Shown piece by piece: positions 59,360 through 64,000 of a DNA stretch of 64,000 bases. Made by a program: the position numbers and the translations under genes. Source of the DNA: Catenulispora sp. EB89. Lineage in GTDB: Bacteria; Actinomycetota; Actinomycetes; Streptomycetales; Catenulisporaceae. The stretch lies in contig NZ_JBGCCU010000021.1 in the NCBI RefSeq assembly GCF_041261445.1, forward strand, positions 1 through 64,000, read 5' to 3'. The notes under the pieces were generated by a model. That model saw only the letters and a program-made list of their open reading frames with translations. It had not been told where the DNA came from and searched no databases. Each line of letters begins with the position of its first letter. Position 1 is the stretch's first letter.

Positions 59360-60826
59360 ATGGTTGATCATCTCCCTGTCCGCCCCGAACACCTCGGCAA
59401 CTTCGTCGGCGGGGTGTGGGGCCCGGCCGCGGCCGGCGGCACCCGGGCCGACGTCAGTCCCGCCGACACCTCCGACGTCCTCGGCCGCTTCGCCGACTCC
59501 ACGGCCGCCGACGCGGTGCGCGCCGTGGACGCCGCCGAGACCGCGCTGTCGGCCTGGCGGGCGCTCGGGCCGGTCAAGCGGGCCGAGTTCGTGCGCCGGG
59601 CGGAGCGGATCATCGGCGAGCGCGAGGACGAGTTCGCCCGCGCCATCAGCCGCGAGCAGGGCAAGCTCTACAAGGAGGCGCTCGGCGAGGTCCGGCGCGG
59701 GATGGCGATCCTGGACTTCACCGCCGGGGAGGGCCGCCGGCTCAACGGCTACACCACGCCGGCCGAGGAGCCGCGGACCGTCGCGATGACGTTCCGCCAG
59801 CCGATCGGCGTGGTCGGGCTGATCACGCCGTGGAACTTCCCGCTGACCATCCCGATCTGGAAGGTGGCGCCGGCGCTGGTGGCCGGGTGCACGGCCGTCC
59901 TGAAGCCCTCGCCGTTCACCCCCTACTCCTCGGCGCTGCTGGTGCAGGCCTTCGCCGACGCCGGGGTCCCGGCCGGCGTGCTGAACCTGGTGCAGGGCGA
60001 CCGGGAGCCGGGCGAGGCGCTGACGAACGACCCGCGGGTGGCCGGCATCTCCTTCACCGGCTCGCTGCCGGTGGGCCGCGCGATCCACACCGCCGGCGCC
60101 GGCCGGCTGCTGAAGACGCAGCTGGAGCTCGGCGGCAAGAACGCGGTGCTGGTGCTGGCCGACGCCGATCTGGACAAGGCCGCGGCGGCGATCGTGTTCG
60201 GCGCGTTCGGCCAGGCCGGGCAGCGGTGCTCGGCGACCTCCCGCGTGGTGGTCGACGTGAGCGTCAAGGAAGCGCTGCTGGAGAAGGTCGTCGCGAAGGT
60301 GAGCGCCCTGAAGGTCGGCAACCCCTTCGATCCGGAGGCCGACGTCTGCCCGGTCGTCAACGAGGACCGGATGAACGCCTGCCTGGCGGCCATCACCAAG
60401 GCCCAGGAAGTCGGGGCGAAGGTCGCGGTCGGCGGACACCGGTTCACCGACGGCGTCCCGGACGGCTACTACGTCGAGCCGACCGTGCTGCGCGACGTCC
60501 CGTGGGACTGCGAGATCGCGCAGGAGGAGATCTTCGGCCCGGTGCTCTCGGTCATCGACTGCGACGGCTTCGACGACGCCATGCGCATCTCCAACTCCGT
60601 GAAGTACGGCATGTCCGGCACCATCTTCACGCAGAACCCGGCGCACATCTTCGAGGCGCTGGAGCGCTTCGAGGCCGGCATGCTGCACGTCAACCGCCCC
60701 GGCGTCGGCGCCTACGCGCACCTGCCGCACATGGGCGCCAAACAGTCGCAGTACGGCGCGCCGGAGTGCTCGCCGGAGGTCTGGGACTTCTACACCGAAT
60801 GGCGGTCGGCGTGCATCAGCTTCTGA
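59360..60826 (+). CDS. NAD(P)-dependent aldehyde dehydrogenase
   Basis: A 488-aa aldehyde dehydrogenase, with general base Glu256 (LELGGK) and nucleophile Cys290 (GQAGQRCSAT). NAD-site motif TPWNFPLTIP (about 156-165). It would oxidise an aldehyde to an acid for the CoA-transferase that follows. ATG 59360 is chosen; longer frames lack a ribosome site. In this operon the product probably becomes the substrate of the CoA-transferase. Confidence 0.9.
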   Translation: MVDHLPVRPEHLGNFVGGVWGPAAAGGTRADVSPADTSDVLGRFADSTAADAVRAVDAAETALSAWRALGPVKRAEFVRRAERIIGEREDEFARAISREQGKLYKEALGEVRRGMAILDFTAGEGRRLNGYTTPAEEPRTVAMTFRQPIGVVGLITPWNFPLTIPIWKVAPALVAGCTAVLKPSPFTPYSSALLVQAFADAGVPAGVLNLVQGDREPGEALTNDPRVAGISFTGSLPVGRAIHTAGAGRLLKTQLELGGKNAVLVLADADLDKAAAAIVFGAFGQAGQRCSATSRVVVDVSVKEALLEKVVAKVSALKVGNPFDPEADVCPVVNEDRMNACLAAITKAQEVGAKVAVGGHRFTDGVPDGYYVEPTVLRDVPWDCEIAQEEIFGPVLSVIDCDGFDDAMRISNSVKYGMSGTIFTQNPAHIFEALERFEAGMLHVNRPGVGAYAHLPHMGAKQSQYGAPECSPEVWDFYTEWRSACISF

Positions 60827-60849
60827 ACCCGCTGGGCCAGGCGAGGGTC

Positions 60850-61740
60850 ATGTCCGCCGCTGAAGCGGTGCAGGCCTTCGTCGAGCCCGGGGCGGTGCTG
60901 GGCCTGGGCGGGCAGAACATCAACCGCTGCCCGATGGCGCTGGTGCACGAGGTGGTGCGGCAGGACGTCGGCGAGCTGACGGTCGTCGGCTGCAACCTGT
61001 CGCTGCCGCTGGACCACCTGGTCGCCGCCGGCCTGGTGGTCCGCACCGAGCAGGGCAGCGGCAACCTGGAGAAGTTCGGCACGCTGTTCAGCTGGCGCCG
61101 GGCGGTGGAGGCGAACCGCATCGAGGTGCGCGACTACTCGCACCTGTCGATGGCCTCCCGGTTCCTGGCCGGCGCGATGGGCCTGCCGTTCATGCCGGTG
61201 CGTTCGCTGCTCGGCTCCTCGGTGCTGGAACGCCTCGTCGCCGAGGAGGACGCGGTGGTCACCGCCGACCCCTGGAGCGGCGAGCCGGTGGTGCTGGTGC
61301 GCGCCTGCACCCCCGACGTGTCGCTGATCCACGCCAACGCCGCCGACGCCGACGGCAACGTGGTCATCGACGGCGTGACGAGCCACGAGGTGGACATGGT
61401 CCGGGCCTCCCGGCACGTCATCGTCTCGGTGGAGGAGGTGCTGCCGGCCGGGGCGTTCGACGACCAGCCGGAGCGCGTCACCATCTCCGGGGCCTACATC
61501 AGCGCGGTCGTCGAGCAGCCCTGGGGCGCCTGGCCGACCAGCGTCTACCGCCGCTACGACTACTACGAATCCGAGATCGACGGCTACCAGAAGAGCGCCA
61601 AGGCCGGCGACGAGGGCCCGCGGGCGTTCCTCGCCGAGCACGTCACGGCGCACGCCGATTTCGACGGCTATCTCGCCGCGACCGACCCCGGCGCCTCGGC
61701 GCGGACGGCGATGGCCGAACAGATGCGGAGCTTGTTGTGA
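60850..61740 (+). CDS. CoA-transferase subunit A
   Basis: A 296-aa alpha subunit of a glutaconate-type CoA-transferase: MSAAEAVQAFVEPGAVLGLGGQNINRCPMALVHE is the typical start of the family, with a Gly-rich loop. GGCGAGG lies 4-5 bp upstream of ATG 60850; GTG 60811, inside the ALDH gene, is an alternative. It overlaps the subunit B start by 4 bases (GTGA). Confidence 0.88.
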   Translation: MSAAEAVQAFVEPGAVLGLGGQNINRCPMALVHEVVRQDVGELTVVGCNLSLPLDHLVAAGLVVRTEQGSGNLEKFGTLFSWRRAVEANRIEVRDYSHLSMASRFLAGAMGLPFMPVRSLLGSSVLERLVAEEDAVVTADPWSGEPVVLVRACTPDVSLIHANAADADGNVVIDGVTSHEVDMVRASRHVIVSVEEVLPAGAFDDQPERVTISGAYISAVVEQPWGAWPTSVYRRYDYYESEIDGYQKSAKAGDEGPRAFLAEHVTAHADFDGYLAATDPGASARTAMAEQMRSLL

Positions 61741-62570
61741 CCGTCACCGAACCCACCGCGGCCCCTTCCGGCGGCCTGGAGCCGGCCGGCGCGCTGCCCC
61801 GCGAGCTGCTGGTGTTCGAGGGCGCGCGGCAGATCGCCGACGGCGACTGCGTGATCGCCGGCACCGGCCTGCCGCTGCTGGCCGGCCTGGTGGCGCAGCG
61901 CACGCACGCGCCGAGCGCGCGGCTGCTGATCGAATCAGGGGTCGTGTTCCCGAAAGTGGTGCCCACGCCGCTGTCGGTGGTGGACCCGCGGATCATGCAC
62001 GCGCCGTCCAAGCTCGGTTCGCTGATCGAGTCGCTCGGCGGCTTCGTGCAGCGCGGCCTGGTGGCCACCGGGTTCCTGGGCGGCGCGCAGATCGACGCCC
62101 GCGCCAACATCAACTCGACCTGGATCGAGCGCGGGTCGGGGCGGGTGCGGCTGCCGGGCAGCGGCGGCGCCAACGACATCGCCTCGCACTGCGCGACCAT
62201 CGTGGTGCTCACCAGCCACGAGAAGCGCCGCTTCCCGGAGCGCTGCGACTACATCACCTCACCGGGCTTCCTCGACGGCCCCGGCGCGCGCCGCCGTGCC
62301 GGGCTGAACCCGGTGCGGGTGAAGGTGGTCACCGACCTGTGCGTGATGGAGGGCGACGACACCGAGGGCGAGCTCACGGTCAGTGCCCTGATGCCCGGTG
62401 TCTCGATCGAGGACGTGCTGGCGAACACCGGCTTCACGCCGCGCGTCGCCGACCACCTCGACGTGGTTGCCGCCCCCTCCGCCGAGCACCTGGCGCTGCT
62501 GCGCGACGTGCTCGACCCCGAGTCCCGTTATTTTCCGGAACGACTGAAGAACGGAGTCACCCATGACTGA
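61737..62570 (+). CDS. CoA-transferase subunit B
   Basis: A 277-aa beta subunit. Catalytic-type Glu66 in IESG (E-x-G motif). It also has a conserved VRLPGSGGANDIASH loop. With subunit A it would transfer CoA between two carboxylic acids. GTG 61737 overlaps the subunit A stop; the stop overlaps the next start (62563). Substrate unknown. Confidence 0.88.
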   Translation: MTVTEPTAAPSGGLEPAGALPRELLVFEGARQIADGDCVIAGTGLPLLAGLVAQRTHAPSARLLIESGVVFPKVVPTPLSVVDPRIMHAPSKLGSLIESLGGFVQRGLVATGFLGGAQIDARANINSTWIERGSGRVRLPGSGGANDIASHCATIVVLTSHEKRRFPERCDYITSPGFLDGPGARRRAGLNPVRVKVVTDLCVMEGDDTEGELTVSALMPGVSIEDVLANTGFTPRVADHLDVVAAPSAEHLALLRDVLDPESRYFPERLKNGVTHD

Positions 62571-63396
62571 GAAGACCCCCTTCCACTGGAAGTCCAATAT
62601 CGCGTGGAAGAACCGCGACCGCATCGTGGTCCGCGGCTACGACGTCAATGAGCTGACCGGCAACCTGGACTTCGGCCAGATGCTGTTCCTGGTGCTCAAG
62701 GGCGAGCTGCCGACCGAGGCGCAGGCGAAGATCACCAACGCGATGATGGTCTCCCTCGCCGAGCACGCGATGTCGCCCTCCTCGGCCACCGTCCGCTTCG
62801 CCACCTCCGGCGGCGCCGAGCTGAACGGCGCGGTCTCGGCCGGCGTCGCGGCGATCGGCCGCCTGCACGGCACCGCCGACCGCCCGGCGAACATGTTCAT
62901 CGGCGTGGAGAAGCGCGCCGAGGACGAGGGCATCCCGATGGAAGAGGCCGCCGCGCTGACCGTCCAGGAGATGCGCGCCCGCCGCGAGAACATGCCCGGC
63001 TACCACCACGCGCAGCACATCCGCGACCCGCGCACGGTGCGGCTGCTGGAGCTGAGCGACAAGTGGGGCATCAGCGGCACCTACGTCGCCATCGCGCGTG
63101 CCATGGAGGACGCCACCGAGGGCGTCTTCGGCCGCCGCCTGTGGATCAACGGCCCCGGCGCGATGGGCTGCATCGGCCTCGACGCCGGTTACTCCCCGCT
63201 GGAGATGAAGGCGATGTTCATCACCGCGCGGACGCTTTCGCTGTGCGCCCACTCGATCGAGGAGTCGACGCGGGAGAAGGGCTGGCGCGCGTCGGAGAAC
63301 TCCGACATGGTGCAGCCGCTGTCGCTGCAGATGCAGGGGCCGGACTGGTACGACGGTCCGGGGGACCGGGAGCTGCCGGCGGCGTTCGCTGAGTAG
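62563..63396 (+). CDS. Citrate-synthase-fold protein, probable CoA-ester lyase
   Basis: A 277-aa protein, much shorter than citrate synthase (about 430), of the citrate synthase/citryl-CoA lyase fold. Recognisable blocks: ELTGNLDFGQMLFLVLKGELP (N-terminal), IGRLHGTADRPAN (first catalytic His position), MPGYHHAQHIRDPRTVRL (second His, Asp-Pro-Arg). The third catalytic position, usually N-V-D, reads INGPGAMG and appears to have no Asp. So it may cleave an acyl-CoA, or do something else. It is translationally coupled to the CoA-transferase genes (8-base overlap). Confidence 0.78.
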   Translation: MTEKTPFHWKSNIAWKNRDRIVVRGYDVNELTGNLDFGQMLFLVLKGELPTEAQAKITNAMMVSLAEHAMSPSSATVRFATSGGAELNGAVSAGVAAIGRLHGTADRPANMFIGVEKRAEDEGIPMEEAAALTVQEMRARRENMPGYHHAQHIRDPRTVRLLELSDKWGISGTYVAIARAMEDATEGVFGRRLWINGPGAMGCIGLDAGYSPLEMKAMFITARTLSLCAHSIEESTREKGWRASENSDMVQPLSLQMQGPDWYDGPGDRELPAAFAE

Positions 63397-63644
63397 CTGA
63401 GTGGTTGTCGGGTCTGCTGGGGCTCTGCGGAGCTTTTGCGGGGCTCGACCGGACCGGCGGTGATCGCCGATCTATCGCTTGCTTGGCGCGGGCGGCTTCG
63501 ATGCCGTCCGCGCTCGCGTTTTCTTGCGCTTTTCGTACGGCTCCCACGGCTCTCACGGCCCGCACAGCCCTCCAGGGCCCCGGACCGACGTTCTTGGAAA
63601 CTCGTACCCGCCGTGGTCCCCCACATGGCCCCCAGAGGCCGAGA

Positions 63645-63673
63645 AACCCCCGCGACAGGTTGTCGCGGGGGTT
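63645..63673 (-). terminator. Perfect 13-bp hairpin after the csp gene
   Basis: AACCCCCGCGACA (63645-63657) and TGTCGCGGGGGTT (63661-63673) pair around GGT, about 20 bp past the stop of the minus-strand csp gene, followed by TTTCTC on that strand. The 250 bp to the left, 63397-63644, holds no gene that I can support. Confidence 0.85.
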
Positions 63674-63692
63674 CTGTGAGTGTTGGGTCGGG

Positions 63693-63902
63693 TTACTGGG
63701 CGAGAGCCCGCACCTTCTCCGCCTGCGGGCCCTTCGGGCCCTGGGTGATCTCGAACTCGACCGGCTGGTTCTCCTCGAGGTTCCGGTAACCGGAGCCCTC
63801 GATGGCCGAGAAGTGGACGAAGACGTCCGGGCCGCCGCCGTCCTGAGCGATGAAGCCGTAGCCCTTCTCGCCGTTGAACCACTTGACCGTGCCAGTTGCC
63901 AT
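63693..63902 (-). CDS. Cold-shock protein (CspA family), second copy
   Basis: A 69-aa cold-shock domain protein, start [18 protein letters not shown], with RNP1 (KGYGFIAQ) and RNP2 (DVFVHFS). It differs from the csp at 19054 at many positions, so it is a paralog, not a recent duplicate. ATG 63902 is the normal family start; ATG 63926 is longer. Its leader runs off the window's right end. Confidence 0.93.
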   Translation of the reverse strand: MATGTVKWFNGEKGYGFIAQDGGGPDVFVHFSAIEGSGYRNLEENQPVEFEITQGPKGPQAEKVRALAQ

Positions 63903-64000
63903 GCTGCGTTCTACCTCGGAAATCACTCCCGCTGTGAGCGGGACCGGTGGTGGGTACCAGCGCCTGTCGCGCCGATACCGGTCGAGCTTGGAGTGAGTCC

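Overview
The window is GC-rich DNA from a filamentous-type actinomycete. Supporting genes are RbpA, an SCO5389-family protein, an RskA/SigK pair, a class F sortase, LCP and DUF5994 proteins, LacI-controlled maltose uptake and a type III PKS. Gene style resembles Streptomyces or Catenulispora, but the genus cannot be fixed from sequence alone. No phage, transposase, CRISPR array or rRNA was seen. There is one tRNA (Lys, anticodon CTT).

Layout. 0-0.7 kb: left arm of a long inverted repeat, then a tiny secreted two-cysteine peptide gene. 0.7-3.1 kb: NmtR-type Ni/Co sensor divergent from a P1B-4 metal efflux ATPase, with a palindromic operator between. 3.2-13.1 kb: SigK/RskA, a Tat-exported small protein, DUF4331, a coiled-coil protein, and a tight seven-gene operon (CHRD-like protein, class F sortase, lipoprotein, cupredoxin, membrane protein, YcnI, CopC-CopD). 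Four transcription units here share the promoter pattern CCAATCC-N15-CCGAAYM, so I read this as one SigK regulon for copper and envelope proteins. 13.2-14.4 kb: secreted beta-propeller whose Shine-Dalgarno lies in a perfect hairpin. 14.5-21.2 kb: DUF5994, a three-gene glycosyltransferase operon, a cold-shock gene with a structured leader, RbpA, a STAS protein and a possibly frameshifted HTH gene. 21.3-30.5 kb: secreted proteins (large GH3 with CBM6 repeats, extracellular nuclease, three small exported proteins) and a gene remnant.

30.6-33.6 kb: tRNA-Lys, LCP ligase, MFS transporter. 33.9-38.6 kb: a small natural-product cluster (type III PKS, ICMT-like methyltransferase, FAD monooxygenase, UbiA prenyltransferase, O-methyltransferase), likely making an alkylresorcinol/quinone-type prenylated phenolic. 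38.6-40.3 kb: DeoR regulator, then a repeat-rich 850-bp gap holding the right arm of the inverted repeat. 40.3-47.5 kb: maltodextrin ABC importer, GH13 glucosidase, LacI/MalR regulator and a PfkB kinase. 47.5-54.5 kb: SDR, LuxR, SCO5389-family, DUF4190, a two-RCK channel-like protein, acyl-CoA dehydrogenase and a putative toxin-antitoxin pair.

54.5-63.4 kb: a 2-aminoethylphosphonate-type ABC importer (PhnSTUV-like) divergent from aldehyde dehydrogenase, a two-subunit CoA-transferase and a short citrate-synthase-fold protein that appears to lack the usual catalytic Asp. No phosphonate-cleaving gene is present, so this locus may import and degrade a different compound; it is my best candidate for an undescribed pathway. 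The window ends with a second cold-shock gene.
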